Source: Prorocentrum cordatum (lineage: Eukaryota > Sar > Dinophyceae > Prorocentrales > Prorocentraceae). From it: a DNA stretch of 64,000 bases. Below the pieces are notes generated by a model. That model was not told the DNA's origin, did no database searches, and was given only the letters and a program-made list of their open reading frames with translations. The translations under genes were made by a program, and so were the position numbers. Of this stretch, positions 27,569-39,529 are shown one piece after another; the first letter of the stretch is position 1; each line of letters starts with the position of its first letter. The stretch spans positions 72,501-136,500 of the forward strand of contig CAUYUJ010014772.1 of NCBI GenBank assembly GCA_963575745.1, read 5' to 3'.

Positions 27569-29608
27569 TGCTCTCTACGCTGCACGCTGTGATGTTACAG
27601 ATGTTCTCGACTGGCCACGCTCCGTTTGGTTTCAACTTTTCGTTTTTTTGTTTCCTCCCCAGAGGGACCGAAGTGTCGGATGACATTGATTATCTTCGGG
27701 GCGCCGGCTGCGTCCGCCCCCTGAGTTTGAAAAATGCGGATTCTGAGATAGCGGCTTCAGCTGTCAATCGATCTTTGACACCCTTGGTCAAGGAACGCAC
27801 AGATCCCGCGCAGCAGGGATTCGTCCCCAGACGCCAGTTTACGTCCAACATCGCCGCCTTCGACCTTGAAGCACGTCGAGCTTCGCACTTCCCGGAGCGC
27901 CGGCCTATGTTTATACCATTCGACGTGCGCGACGCATTTCCCAGCCTCTCCCAGGTCTTCCTCTCTCTCCTTGCTCATGGCCTCCCCTTAGGGTTTCATG
28001 AATGCGACGCGTGCTTTGTACGAGCTCCCTCTAGGATTCGCGAGGCTCGGGCCCGCCAGGGAGCCCTTTTGCCTCATCAGCTCCGGGGTCTTACAGGGAT
28101 GCCCGCTGAGTGGATCTCTCTGGGCACTCGCGTTCGACGCCCCGCTTCGTCACCTCCGCGCGCTGCTTCCCACTGACTCCCTTGCAGCGGCTTGTGCTGA
28201 CGACAATGGAGCGCTGCTAGCGGAGGCGCGTTTGCTCGGCCGTATTGTTGCGCCCTTCAGGGCCATGCAGTCGCTTGCCAATCTCGCGCCCCCGGTGAAA
28301 AAATGCAACCTTGTACCATTGTGGGGGCCGTGTTCACCCCAGGTCGAGAGCGAGGCTCGCGATCTTCTCGCATCCCTCGCACCTGAATGGTCTGCGTTTG
28401 CTATTTGCGGAGCCTGCAAGTACCTCGGTGTCTACATTGGACCCGCTGCCACCCTCGCCATGCAGTGGCGGGCTGCTGCCCAGAAATGGTGGACGCGCGT
28501 TCAGCTCCAGGCTGCCGCTGGCGCTGCGATGGAAATCAATGTATACACATACGTCACATCGACGATGCCTGTGCTGTCATATCTCGCTCAGTTCTTTGCA
28601 GTCGATCGCAAAATATTGCAATGCGAGATTTCTGCGTTGCGCCAGGTCTGCCGACGACCCCCAGATTCCTTGAAGCTGGCCGATTTCCACTCCCTCCGCT
28701 CCTGGGGGAAAGCGGGGCCCCCCTCCATCGTCACCTACAGCGCCACCGCGGCTTGGCGGTTCTGCTCTTTCACGATTGACGGAACGTGGCGTCCCCGGCT
28801 AGATGCGCTCACGGAAGCCGCGCATTTGCACGGCCCCCTAACCCGTTGGCTCCGTGGATTCTCTAGCCCGCCATTCTGGCAACAGCAACGCAGCATCGGT
28901 GAGATGTATTCTTCGATGGCTAGCGGATGCCCCATCCGGATTTCTTCACGTAGACAGATTTCGACAGCGCGTTTGCGCGCCGCCCAGAGGGCCGGCCGCG
29001 AGGGGGCTGCCCAAGCTGCCCGTGACGGTCGGCGCCCTAGACTTCAGCGAGCTGTCGTTCGGTCTCTGTCTTCGTCCATGTTCCCCGACACCTTCGCTTC
29101 CACTATCGCCAAGCGTTTACAAGTCCTGGATCCCCCATCCGAGGCCCCTGCCGATTTAGAGCTTCGCTGGCAGGCATTGCGGCGAGAGCTCGCGCAGCTA
29201 TCCCTGGCCCATCAGTGGCGCGTGGTGGAGACGCCCTGCGCGGGCTGGATCACGCCCCACAGAATGCACGCCCTGAGGCCTCGGTTTTGCCACTTCGGTT
29301 GCTCGGCACGGGACTCGATGTGCCATTATTGGCAGCGTCCTCGTTTAGCTCATTTTACCGCCCTCCCCCGTGCCCTTCCGTGCCCTCGCTCACTCGTCAT
29401 GTGGGGACTGGGCCCCGAGGAGGACCACGCCTCCCCAGACGATGCTCGCCCGGCTGTCATCCGTAGGGTGATCATCGCATTCTATCTCTTTCACACCGTG
29501 ACGGTCGAGCCGGACTCTCTGCCGGAACGTCGTAGAGAGCGCGTCCGCTGCCCCTGCGACTTCGCGCGCAGATGCCTGCTGGCGGCACGCCAGAGCGCCG
29601 AGCTTTGA
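27399..29608 (+). pseudogene. LINE A ORF2, reverse transcriptase part
   Basis: The RT is spread over three frames. 27399-27683 carries RARPSAPGPDQLPHAAWAA (motif 1). 27680-27990 carries VRPLSLKNADSEIAASAVNR, QQGFVPRRQF and motif A FIPFDVRDAFPSL. 27998-29608 carries motif B SGVLQGCPLSGSLWALAFDA and the catalytic CADDNGALL, then CKYLGVYIGP and a long thumb. The end has CAGWITPHRMHA and paired Cys/His (FCHFGCS, MCHYWQ), a zinc-binding-like tail. Catalytic Asp residues are kept, so only the frameshifts kill it. The stop is TGA at 29606-29608. Confidence 0.85.
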
Positions 29609-29875
29609 AATGCGGGCGGGCTGGCGCTGGGTGGGCAAATCTGACTTAGCGCGTGAATGCTGTTAGAGGGGACGGGCGTCTTCTGGCCACAGAACAGAAC
29701 CGACCACTTTCGTCCCAAAGTGTTCGGTTTCCGTTTTCCGTACCTGCTGCCTTTTTGGTTTCAAGCCCCCTTCCCTCCTCTCCCTCTTCTCCTTTCAGTC
29801 CTAGACATTCAAGCCATAGGGCCGATATTGTCTCCGCATTGCTGTTCCAGCTCCCGCACATAGTAGTGTAAGAAC

Positions 29876-29898
29876 TGCATTGCCATTTTTGGTTCAAT
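29876..29898 (+). other. Possible decayed spliced-leader relic, head of LINE B (unit 1)
   Basis: The stretch GCATTGCCATTTTTGGTTCA matches the core of the SL (GCCATTTTGGCTCAAG) with one inserted T and a few substitutions, and lies upstream of LINE B ORF1. It may be chance; the position supports it. The same sequence is in unit 2 at about 33073. Confidence 0.35.
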
Positions 29899-30119
29899 CT
29901 TCGGAATATGGCGGGGATTGGGCATGTTTGGGGGGATCGGGCGGGTCTTTCATATACGCACTTGTCGCGGCACGTCCGTGCCCCTGCCTTTGGCCGTCGA
30001 GCACAGGCACGCCTCTCTCTTTCATGTTCCCCCGCGATCCACTGCTCGACCGCGGCGAGGCCTCGCCCCTTGTACAGTGTGCGCGCCGGCCTCTCTTGGG
30101 ACGGATCGGCGCGCCTCCA

Positions 30120-30235
30120 GCTACGTCTACTCTTCCTCCTCCTCCTCCTCCTCCCCCTCCTCCTCCTCCTCCTCCTCCTCCTCCTCCTCCTCCACCCCCC
30201 CCCCCCTCCTCCTTCTCCTCCTCCTCCTGCTCCGA
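30120..30235 (+). repeat. (CCT)n microsatellite in LINE B 5' region (unit 1)
   Basis: CTCCTCCTC with a C-run; the unit 2 counterpart is at 33330-33430 with small length differences. Confidence 0.9.
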
Positions 30236-31352
30236 ACCCTGTGCTTGCAAGCACGTATATTCAGTGCGGCTCGTGCTTGCGAGCCAAAGATTTCACGACC
30301 CCACAAGTTGCCCCGGCTACCCCTCGCGGCGGCCGATGGCACCGCTGCCGCCCGACTTGCCCGATGTCTTGCGGGGCCCCAGGCGGCCCGCCTGGGCATG
30401 CGGGGCGCGCGGCACGGCCACCGCGAACTGGGCTCGCCGTGCGCGGTGCGCGCGCGGACGCGAGGCCCCCTTGCGCATCCGCAAGACCGCCATCGAGAAT
30501 AACCAGCGGTGGCAGAAGGAGCATGCCTCTGGCGGCGCAGCTGGCGGCGGCGGCAAGGGCAAGGCCAAGAGGCTTTCCTCGGCCCCCACGGGCCCCCTGC
30601 CATCAGACCTCGGCAAGCGGCTGGCGGAGATTGAGAAGCTCCTGCGCGGGGCAGGGCAGTCAGCCCCCCCGACCAGCTAAAAGGAGGGCGCGGCTGCCAA
30701 ACCACCTCCCTGGAAGCCAGGCGTCGAGCCCCAGAAGGACACAAAGATCCACGACGCGGACACAGATGACATCAAGAAGGCCAAGCTCGCTACCCAGCTG
30801 GGGTGCTTCGAGGCCAGCTACAGGTCGGTCCCGCATGGCACGGGCCATGATGAGGTGCGAGGATGCATCCAGCGTAAGATTGATGGCATACGCGACCAGC
30901 AGAAGTCCATGCGGACCCCAGCGGTGGCGCATCGCAGGGCCACGTCCGACCCGCAGAAAGTCACGGCGGCCGTCACCAAGCTGGAAGCGGACATCGGCGA
31001 GAAGCAGAAGCAGCTCGACGAGTTGAAAGAGGTGCTCGCAGCTAAGCGCGCTTCCCTGGCGGCCAAGAAGGTGGAGATCACGGTCCTCCAGGCGCAGGTC
31101 AGCCAGGCAGCGCGACAGCTCAGCGGCGCGGCGCAGGCAGCGCAGCAAGATGAGACCAACCCTTTCGATGTCAAGCCTGAGGAGTTTGAGGATGAAGAAG
31201 TACGCGCCTTCCTCGTCTCGGCTACATGGTTCAAGCTGCGCGAGCACTTGGCAGGCAAGATGCCAGCCCCCAAGGATGCGCTAATGCCTCCTGCTGCGGG
31301 CTCTGCTGATGGTGTCGATGCTGATGATGGAAATGACGGCGGTGAGCACTAG
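30236..31352 (+). pseudogene. LINE B ORF1 relic, unit 1
   Basis: One frame reads LGKRLAEIEKLLRGAGQSAP, meets a TAA (30678-30680), and goes on in the same frame through VRGCIQRKIDGIRDQQKSMR and a clear coiled coil (KVTAAVTKLEADIGEKQKQL, DELKEVLAAKRASLAAKKVE) to a TAG at 31350-31352. A cysteine pair near the start (YIQCGSCLRAKD) sits in another frame. The coiled coil and Gly/Lys-rich linker (GGGGKGKAKR) fit LINE ORF1. Both stops recur in unit 2. Confidence 0.65.
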
Positions 31353-31499
31353 CGGGCCTTGGATGAGTTGGAGGAGGCAGAGCGCCAGCAGCTTTTCGAG
31401 GCCGCCAAGGATGGAGGACAAGAAGCGTTTCGCAAGCTTCTTGGAGAGATGGCCACCAAGCGACGGATGTGTTCCTGATAGCAGGCTGCCGCTGCTGTC

Positions 31500-32753
31500 G
31501 GGGTTACGGCTTCGAGCTGGCGCTGTTCGCCAGCTTGCGCAGCCTGAAGTTCAGGGCGCTTTCTTCATTGAGACGTTCAATGCATCGGGTGGCCGCGAGA
31601 CTGTGAAGTCCAGACTGATGAAGACCAAAGCCACGATTCTCTTGTGTCAGGAGACTGGATATACTGATGACAACCTTGAGGCGCTCTACTCTTGGGCGCA
31701 CAACCGTCAGTGGATATGTTCCGCCATACCTGCACGTCGTACGGCAGGAATGGCCCCGTCAGGGGGCACTGCTGCGTTTGTCCGAGATGTCCCAGGCCTG
31801 CGGCATCCTGAGCGGGGACCACTCGTATGGGAGCAGCGGCTGCAGCAGGTCATTGGACATCATCGGGTGGCCTCCGATCACGATATTCAATGTGTATATG
31901 AAAGACTCACTTGGAGCGGTTGGGATTAATGCTGATATACTAGCTACTGCTCTGGGCCTGCTCTTGCCGGAAGGGGCTGGAGCATGTCGCCCATTGATTT
32001 GGAGCAGTCCCTCTCCCCGCAGCAAGCTGACATGGCGCTTGCATACCCCAGCCAGGTTCCGTTCAGAGGAGGAACAGGCACCAGTACCATTGATTTTTCT
32101 GCCTCAATGATGCCGTGGTCCGAGGACATCGCGGAGTGCATTATGTGATGTCTTGGCACGAGAAGGCGCACCGCCCAGTCCAGCTGCAGTCAGTGAACAA
32201 CGGTATGGAGGTGCAGAACTATGTCTTCTCAGTCTCGTCCAGGCTGCCAGCTGATCCACCTCCAGGGCCTCTGACAAAGCCAGTGGACTGGTCGCTGCAT
32301 CGAGCTCTCGCTGGACGCACCGTTGAGAGCACAGACGTCGCTGTAGCGTGGGCGCTGCTCACGCGCGTGCATGGCAAGTTCGCAGTGGCCTTCGCTGAAT
32401 ACATAGCGCAGAACACGAGAGTGGAGCTGCGCGAGCCAGGAGCCTATGCGCGGAACCTAGAGCCACGGTGGGTCAATGTTTCCTACCCGACCAAAGACAG
32501 CAGCGACGTTCAAAGTATTGTTCACGGTTGGCAGTGGCTACATAATGTCATCACTACGACACAAGCATTGCATGGCAAGAATGGTTTCATGCTGATGTGC
32601 TCCGACGAGATCGCCACGTCTGCCATCTCGCCCTATCCAGGGCAAGGCTTGAAATGCGCGTCTGGATGCAACGGTTGCTCAGACACGGTCCCTTATCAAC
32701 TCCATACACATGGACTTAGAGCAGATTCAAGCCTTCGTGGACGACATAGCTGA
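31500..32753 (+). pseudogene. LINE B endonuclease relic, unit 1
   Basis: The frame FFIETFNASGGRETVKSRLM then TKATILLCQETGYTDDNLEA is the start of an EEP nuclease (N, then QE). It continues with APSGGTAAFVRDVPGLR, PPITIFNVYMKDSLGAVGIN and, in a further frame, HEKAHRPVQLQSVNNGMEVQ and VAVAWALLTRVHGKFAVAFA (linker to RT). A one-base loss in a G run near 31975 shifts the frame relative to unit 2. The catalytic GDFN and SDH motifs are not recognisable. Confidence 0.6.
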
Positions 32754-32771
32754 TGACATTGCCCTGGCTGC

Positions 32772-35700
32772 CCTGCTGGCGGCACGCCAGAGCGCCGAGC
32801 TTTGAAATGCGGGCGGGCTGGCGCTGGGTGGGCGAATCTGACTTAGCGCGTGAATGCTGTTAGAGGGGACGGGCGTCTTCTGGCCACAGAACAGAACCGA
32901 CCACTTTCGTCCCAAAGTGTTCGGTTTCCGTTTTCCGTACCTGCTGCCTTTTTGGTTTCAAGGCCCTTTCCCTCCTCTCCCTCTTCTCCTTTCAGTCCTA
33001 GACATTCAAGCCATAGGGCCGATATTGTCTCCGCATTGCTGTTCCAGCTCCCGCACATAGTAGTGTAAGAACTGCATTGCCATTTTTGGTTCAATCTTCG
33101 GAATATGGTGGGGATTGGGCATGTTTGGGGGGATCGGGCGGGTCTTTCATATACGCACTTGTCGCGGCACGTCCGTGCCCCTGCCTTTGGCCGTCGAGCA
33201 CAGGCGCGCCTCTCTCTTTCATGTTCCCCCGCGATCCACTGCTCGACCGCGGCGAGGCCTCGCCCCTTGTACAGTGTGCGCGCCGGCCTCTCTTGGGACG
33301 GATCGGCGCGCCTCCAGCTACGTCTACTCTTCCTCCCCCCCCCCCTCCTCCTCCCCCTCCTCCTCCTCCTCCTCCTCCTCCTCCTCCTCCTCCACCCCCC
33401 CCCCCCTCCTCCTTCTCCTCCTCCTCCTGCTCCGAACCCTGTGCTTGCAAGCACGTATATTCAGTGCGGCTCGTGCTTGCGAGCCAAAGATTTCACGACC
33501 CCACAAGTTGCCCCGGCTACCCCTCGCGGCGGCCGATGGCACCGCTGCCGCCCGACTTGCCCGATGTCTTGCGGGGCCCCAGGCGGCCCGCCTGGGCATG
33601 CGGGGCGCGCGGCACGGCCGCCGCAAACTGGGCTTGCCGCGCGCGGTGCGCGCGCGGACGCGAGGCCCCCTTGCGCATCCGCAAGACCGCCATCGAGAAT
33701 AACCAGCGGCGGCAGAAGGAGCATGCTTCTGGCGGCGCAGCTGGCGGCGGCGGCAAGGGCAAGGCCAAGAGGCTTTCCTCGGCCCCCACGGGCCCCCTGC
33801 CATCAGACCTCGGCAAGCGGCTGGCGGAGATTGAGAAGCTCCTGCGCGGGGCAGGGCAGTCAGCCCCCCCGACCAGCTAAAAGGAGGGCGCGGCTGCCAA
33901 ACCACCTCCCTGGAAGCCAGGCGTCGAGCCCCAGAAGGACACAAAGATCCACGACACGGACACAGATGACATCAAGAAGGCCAAGCTCGCTACCCAGCTG
34001 GGGGGCTTCGAGGCCAGCTACAGGTCGGCCCCGCATGGCACGGACCATGATGAGGTGCGAGGATGCATCCAGCGTAAGATTGATGGCATACGCGACCAGC
34101 AGAAGTCCATGCGGACCCCAGCGGTGGCGCATCGCAGGGCCACGTCCGACACGCAGAAAGTCACGGCGGCTGTCACCAAGCTGGAAGCGGACGTCGGCGA
34201 GAAGCAGAAGCAGCTCGACGAGTTGAAAGAGGTGCTCGCAGCTAAGCGCGCTTCCCCGGCGGCCAAGAAGGTGGAGATCACGGTCCTCCAGGCGCAGGTC
34301 AGCCAGGCAGCACAACAGCTCAGCGGCGCGGCGCAGGCAGCGCAGCAAGATGAGACCAATCCTTTCGATGTCAAGCCTGAGGAGTTTGAGGATGAAGAAG
34401 TACGCGCCTTCCTCGTCTCGGCTACATGGTTCAAGCTGCGCGAGCACTTGGCAGGCAAGATGCCATCCCCCAAGGATGCGCTAATGCCTCCTGCTGCGGG
34501 CTCTGCTGATGGTGTCGATGCTGATGATGGAAATGACGGCGGTGAGCACTAGCGGGCCTTGGATGAGTTGGAGGAGGCAGAGCGCCAGCAGCTTTTCGAG
34601 GCCGCCAAGGATGGAGGACAAGAAGCGTTTCGCAAGCTTCTTGGAGAGATGGCCACCAAGCGACGGATGTGTTCCTGATAGCAGGCTGCCGCTGCTGTCG
34701 GGGTTACGGCTTCGAGCTGGCGCTGTTCGCCAGCTTGCGCAGCCTGAAGTTCAGGGCGCTTTCTTCATTGAGACGTTCAATTCATCGGGTGGTCGCGAGA
34801 CTGTGAAGTCCAGACCGATGAAGACCAAAGCCACGATTCTCTTGTGTCAGGAGACTGGATGTACTGATGACAACCTTGAGGCGCTCTACTCTTGGGCGCA
34901 CAACCGTCAGTGGATATGTTCCGCCATACCTGCACGTCGTACGGCAGGAATGGCCCCGTCAGGGGGCACTGCTGCGTTTGTCCGAGATGTCCTAGGCCTG
35001 CGGCATCCTGAGCGGGGACCACTCGTATGGGAGCAGCGGCTGCAGCAGGTCATTGGACATCATCGGGTGGCCTCCGATCACGATATTCAATGTGTATATG
35101 AAAGACTCACTTGGAGCGGTTGGGATTAATGCTGATATACTAGCTACTGCTCTGGGCCTGCTCTTGCCGGAAGGGGGCTGGGGCATGTCGCCCATTGATT
35201 TGGAGCAGTCCCTCTCCCCGCAGCAAGCTGACATGGCGCCAGCATGCCCCAGCGAGGTTCCGTTCAGAGGAGGAACAGGCACAAGTACCATTGACTTTTC
35301 TGCCTCAATGATGCCGTGGTCCGAGGACATCGCGGAGTGCATTATGTGATGTCTTGGCACGAGAAGGCGCACCGCCCAGTCCAGCTGCAGTTAGTGAACA
35401 ACGGTATGGAGGTGCAGAACTATGTCTTCTCAGTCTCGTCCAGGCTGCCAGCTGATCCACCTCCAGGGCCTCTGACAAAGCCAGTGGACTGGTCGCTGCA
35501 TCGAGCTCTCGCTGAACGCGCCGTTGAGAGCACAGACGTCGCTGTAGCGTGGGCGCTGCTCACGCGCGTGCATGGCAAGTTCGCAGTGGCCTTCGCTGAA
35601 TACATAGCGCAGAACACGGGAGTGGAGCTGCGCGAGCCAGGAGCCTACGCGCGGAACCTAGAGCCACGGCGGGTCAATGTTTCCTACCCGACCAAAGACA

Positions 35701-35974
35701 GCAGCGACGTTCAAAGTATTGTTCACGGTTGGCAGTGGCTACATAATGCCATCACTACGACACAAGCATTGCATGGCAAGAATGGTTTCATGCTGATGTG
35801 CTCCGACGAGATCGCCACGTTTGCCATCTCGCCCTATCCAGGGCAAGGCTTGAAATGCGCGTCTGGATGCAACGGTTGCTCAGACACGGTCCCTTATCAA
35901 CTCCATACACATGGACTTAGAGCAGATTCAAGCCTTCGTGGACGACATAGTCTGACGACGTTGCCCTGGCTGCC
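32772..35974 (+). repeat. 3.2-kb tandem duplication, unit 2
   Basis: This unit repeats 29575-32771 and is continuous with the rest of LINE B, so it is the original 5' part and unit 1 the extra copy, or the reverse. Differences include C-run length near 33336 and single-base changes such as CAAATC to CGAATC (29636 and 32833). Confidence 0.95.
33430..34552 (+). pseudogene. LINE B ORF1 relic, unit 2
   Basis: This is the same coiled-coil ORF1 as in unit 1, with the same TAA (33878-33880) and TAG (34550-34552). The coiled coil reads KVTAAVTKLEADVGEKQKQL, with a few substitutions from unit 1. Confidence 0.65.
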
Positions 35975-36146
35975 AAGGGTGAGACCAAGGATTCCAATTA
36001 GACGTGGGCCAAGTGGTGCCGCACGGCTTCATGCGGTGGCGCGCGCCCGCCGCACCGCACCACGAAGGCCAAGGCCATCCCAATGCCAGCTGTCGCCACC
36101 GGCATTCCGTCGGGCGACCCCGTGGTCATCGTGGCTCAAGAGGTAG
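34700..36146 (+). pseudogene. LINE B endonuclease and linker, unit 2
   Basis: This is the same pieces as unit 1. Here the stretch MDIIGWPPITIFNVYMKDSL to MAPACPSEVPFRGGTGTSTI is in one frame because the G run near 35170 keeps one more G. The final frame (35316-36146) runs past the duplication end into DPVVIVAQEVEMHRRLRHA-like RT lead sequence, one frame away. Confidence 0.6.
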
Positions 36147-37881
36147 AGATGCACAGACGCCTACGGCATGCCTCTGAGGCTGCGCAGCCCCCATGGATCC
36201 CCGATCGATCTATGCGTCCGCGCCTGGACCCTGAGGATCCACGACGGGCAGCGCAGTCCTTCCCAGCAGGGACGGCCACGAGCTACGATAACTTCCACCC
36301 CAGGCACCTGATGCTGCTGGACGACGACGGCCTCGACACGCTGGCGCTGATGCTGTCGGCTTCGGAGGCCATCGGGATGTTGCCCAAACAGTTGTGCTGG
36401 ATCCAGATGCCGATGTTAGGCAAGCCGTCAGGTGGCAATCGATTGGTTATATTGCATGCAGTTGCATATCGAACGTGGCAGAGAGCACGTAAGCCCATGG
36501 TTGACCACATGCACGCTGGACTTGATCGGCGATACTGGGGTGCTAGTCGAGGGCGTTCTGCCACTGATTGTGCACGGCTGCAGGCGGCGCGATCCGAGAG
36601 CAACCAGGTCGCGCACAAGTACGGAGTCCTGACAGTTGCAGATTGGAGCAAATATTACGAGTCAATTCCTTTGGAGGGGCTGCGCACCAAGTTCCAGCGA
36701 CATGGAGCCCCAGCTTGTTGGTTGAAGCTAGTCGTCAACATGTGGGCGTGCCCGAAGATCATCCGACTTGGAAGGCACCGCGCTCAACAGGCATTGGTGG
36801 CTACACACGGCTTGCCTGCATGTGACGGCTACAGCGACCTACGATCAAGGTCCATGCTGTGGATGCCTTCGACACTTTTGTTGAGCTGGCGCCGTTTGTG
36901 GATTTCCAGAACTACATCGGTGACACAGGGCCCCAATTCTCGTTCAGTGATCAGTGATAGCTAAGCCGATGGCCGCCGCTGGCATGAACCAGTTGAAGGC
37001 GGCCAGTGCCAAGTTGAAGGCGGAGCTGCATCCAGGCAAGTTGGCCATCCTGTCCACATCCAAGGAGATTGCCAGAGATGTCTGCACGGCACTGCACTTA
37101 CCTCTGTCGGTGTGCAAAGCCGGCGCTGCATGCCGCGGCATTGACAAATCCGCAGGTGCCCGACGGCATGCACAGCGAGCACGACTGAAGCAGCGCAGCC
37201 GCGTAGGTCAAATGAAAAAAGAGAATTCGCAATGTTCGGGCCCTCCGAAGGCGTTTCAAGGGACCCAAAGAGACCCCGTTCAAGAAGGTGTCGAAACAAG
37301 GCATCGCTCCTGCTGCCGGCTTCGGGGCGGAGGTCTCGGGTCTCACGGCCTCGGAGTGGCTGAGCCTGAAGAGAATGATGGCCCGAAGTGAAGGGCCCGC
37401 TCACGGTGGCGCTTCGCTCACGGCTAAGTGTGTTTTGCTGGGTGACGGAAGCGCCCGCTTCGCTATTGCCCCAGCTGTGCAATTGTGTAGGATGACATGG
37501 ACCGCTTCGCGGCGTCCTGATGTCTCCCTCGTCTCACATGCCGAGCACTTGAAACTTTGGGAGCTGTCTAGGCCTCTCGAGTGCCCGTCTTGGAACAAGT
37601 CCCAGGCGCCGATCTCCAGAAACGTCCTGAGTTTGAAGCGTGCTGGATGGCATGCTGAAGGTCCGCTCTCATGGATCGATCACCAAGATCTCAAAGTGGA
37701 TTTGTCTGCAACGCTTCCTGCTCTCCTAGCAGCACAGATGGAAGCTGGTCTGCAGAGAGAGAGGGAGCTAGATTTTGCTCGGAAGCTCGGCTTCCCCCCA
37801 GGGACCAGGGCCACCCTGGACCTGATTCGGGGCGCCGTGGGACCGAAAGCCAGAAAGTTAACAGTTTCCAGGAGCATTTAG
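36083..37881 (+). pseudogene. LINE B reverse transcriptase relic
   Basis: The first frame (36083-36964) has GTATSYDNFHPRHLMLLDDD, MLGKPSGGNRLVILHAVAYR and motif A VLTVADWSKYYESIPLEGLR. Downstream, motif B and the xxDD box cannot be read: the frame degrades near 36830-36960. A second frame (36954-37200) has KAASAKLKAELHPGKLAILS, the segment after motif C. A third (37288-37881) has EVSGLTASEWLSLKRMMARS and LLGDGSARFAIAPAVQLCRM, the thumb. Loss of the ADD region and at least two frameshifts make it dead. Confidence 0.75.
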
Positions 37882-38239
37882 TCAAGAGCTGTGGATGCGG
37901 TGGACTGCGGACCAACGAGCGAGCGCAGCGTTCGGGGCACTCGCGTGACAGGCTGCGCGAGTGCGGGGAGCAGGACACAGTCCACCACAGGCTCTATTCC
38001 AGAATGCTCCCCCGAGTTGTTGAGGCGAGGGCAGCAGCAGAGGTGCCAGATTCTTTCCTCAACGCTTCGCGCGATGATCCCGACAACCCCATTTTCACGC
38101 GCGGTGTGTATACGTATGATGATAGCTCGCTGCCTTGCCCGCCCATGTCGTCTGAGGTGTATCTCCACGACGGGCAAGGAAACGAGCTGGACATGGAACC
38201 TGAAGCGATTGCCGAGTTAACCCCCTAGTCCCCGCTGCG

Positions 38240-38760
38240 TTTAGCGTCCGACGGTTCGAGCACGAAGCCTTGGATTCGGCCGCTGCAGCGGGCTGCCTGG
38301 GCAGTAGCTGTTTGCCCAGATGAGGGCGAGGACCCAGTGGCGATAATCAAAGGCATCGTCCCAGGAGTGCTGCCGCAGACGCCAGCCATGGCTGAGCACT
38401 GTGGCATTGCGATTAGCGGTCAGATTGCCTCGCGCCCAACAGTGCTCGGGGCTGGTTGCCAAGCCGCCATCAAACTGCGCCAGAAAAATGTGAACGATCA
38501 GCTCGCCCTGTCCAGCCAGTTAGCTGGAGTGCGAGGATTTGCACAGCAGCTAGCAGGTACGGCCCTGACCCAGGAAATACGCCATGTGAAGGCCCATCGA
38601 GATGAGTTTGAAAATTCAGGGCCTTGTAGGTGAAGAGAAAGTTTTCGCTGTTGCCAGTGCTGATGCTGGCCGATATGCAAAACAATGTTTAAGTATGCAC
38701 CCCGCTCCCATGCCAGACTTCGGTAGCGAGTTGAATGTGGCTGGTGAAAGAGCGGGGTAG
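38240..38760 (+). pseudogene. LINE B RNase H relic
   Basis: The frame reads SDGSSTKPWIRPLQRAAWAV (catalytic Asp in DGS), then QTPAMAEHCGIAI (AE with the catalytic Glu), and EIRHVKAHRDEFEN (VKAH). The expected GN-AD piece shifts frame and reads ASADAGRYAKQCLSMH. RNase H would remove the RNA strand after reverse transcription. A stop at 38632 and frameshifts break it. Confidence 0.65.
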
Positions 38761-38839
38761 TTCCTGAAGCTTGCTACGAGTGTTCTCCCTTGTTTTGATT
38801 ACGAGGCGCGGTGGGCAAGGCCCCACAAAATCAGCGCCC

Positions 38840-39430
38840 CGAGGTCGCGGCGACAAGTGTCGTGGCATGATTGGAAAAAGAGCGAGCTGAGCCTCCAGTG
38901 TAAGTACTGTTTCAGGGTTGCTGAAGGCAGCAATGACAAAGTCCCGTTGGACGGTTGTCGTGGGCTGCCGCCTTTCCTCCGAGGTCGGCTCCGCGATCCC
39001 ATGGGCCACAAGCTCGTCGCCATGGTCGGACCCAGATCGTTTCCTGGCGTGACGTCTGGGTCGTGTCGGCTCCCGTCCAGAGAGCAGATACTCTGTCTTC
39101 GCTGCGTGGGTTGGTCCCAAGGGAGGGGTTTGAAGTTAGGCCGTCAGTGTGAGGCTCCTTCTCGCAAAGGATTGGAGATTTTGTCTGAGTTCAGGAAGGG
39201 TCTGTGCCCGAACCCTAGAGTGCGGGCCGCTCTTGATCGTGCGGTACCTCTTGCTAGGCTCGGCCTTTCCGCCGCCCCTCCTGTACCAGACGCTCCGATT
39301 GTCGCGAGGACCTCACACTCCAGTTCCCTGACGGCCCCCTCCTATGAGAAGCGTATGTCAGCCTTATACGAAAAGGATCCGTCTAAAGGAGCAGGCCAAA
39401 GCGGCCGATTCCATCAGATAAGTCTTGTCT
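38840..39430 (+). pseudogene. LINE B zinc-binding tail
   Basis: The frame has SWHDWKKSELSLQCKYCFRV and, later, EQILCLRCVGWSQGRGLKLG with a following Cys, two CxxC-type pairs as in other RNase H-bearing dinoflagellate LINEs. The tail then becomes low-complexity. Its role in such LINEs is unknown, probably nucleic-acid binding. Confidence 0.5.
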
Positions 39431-39529
39431 GTTTTCACGTTTTTAAGCCCTGCTTAAACTTCAGTGCCGTGCGCTCCCCTTCGGGTCTTCCGTTCCGTTC
39501 CGTTCCTCCTCCGATCACGGCGAGACTCC

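Larger units (their letters stand above)
24062..29608 (+). mobile_element. LINE A: SL-headed non-LTR retrotransposon, nearly full length, degenerate
   Basis: It begins at the SL and runs through ORF1 (coiled coil and nucleic-acid-binding C-terminus), an EEP endonuclease and a reverse transcriptase with thumb and Cys/His tail. At least three frame changes (near 27400, 27680 and 27990) and one near 25890 break ORF2. The 3' end is unclear because the last codons are inside the 3.2-kb tandem duplication. No RNase H follows its RT, unlike LINE B. Confidence 0.85.
29575..32771 (+). repeat. 3197-bp tandem duplication, unit 1
   Basis: The unit starts CCTGCTGGCGGCACGCCAG, in the last 11 codons of LINE A, and recurs from 32772 with roughly 1-2 percent divergence and a few indels. 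It spans the LINE A 3' end, the LINE B 5' end, its ORF1 and most of its endonuclease. The junction (TGGCTGCC/CTGCTGG) shows TGCC microhomology with one extra C. Confidence 0.95.
29870..39430 (+). mobile_element. LINE B: RNase H-bearing non-LTR retrotransposon, degenerate, with internal tandem duplication
   Basis: Order: possible SL relic, CTC tract, ORF1, endonuclease, RT, RNase H and zinc tail. The 5' 3 kb is present twice. Many stops and frame changes break it, some shared by both duplicated units and so older than the duplication. It differs from LINE A in having RNase H after RT. Confidence 0.8.
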
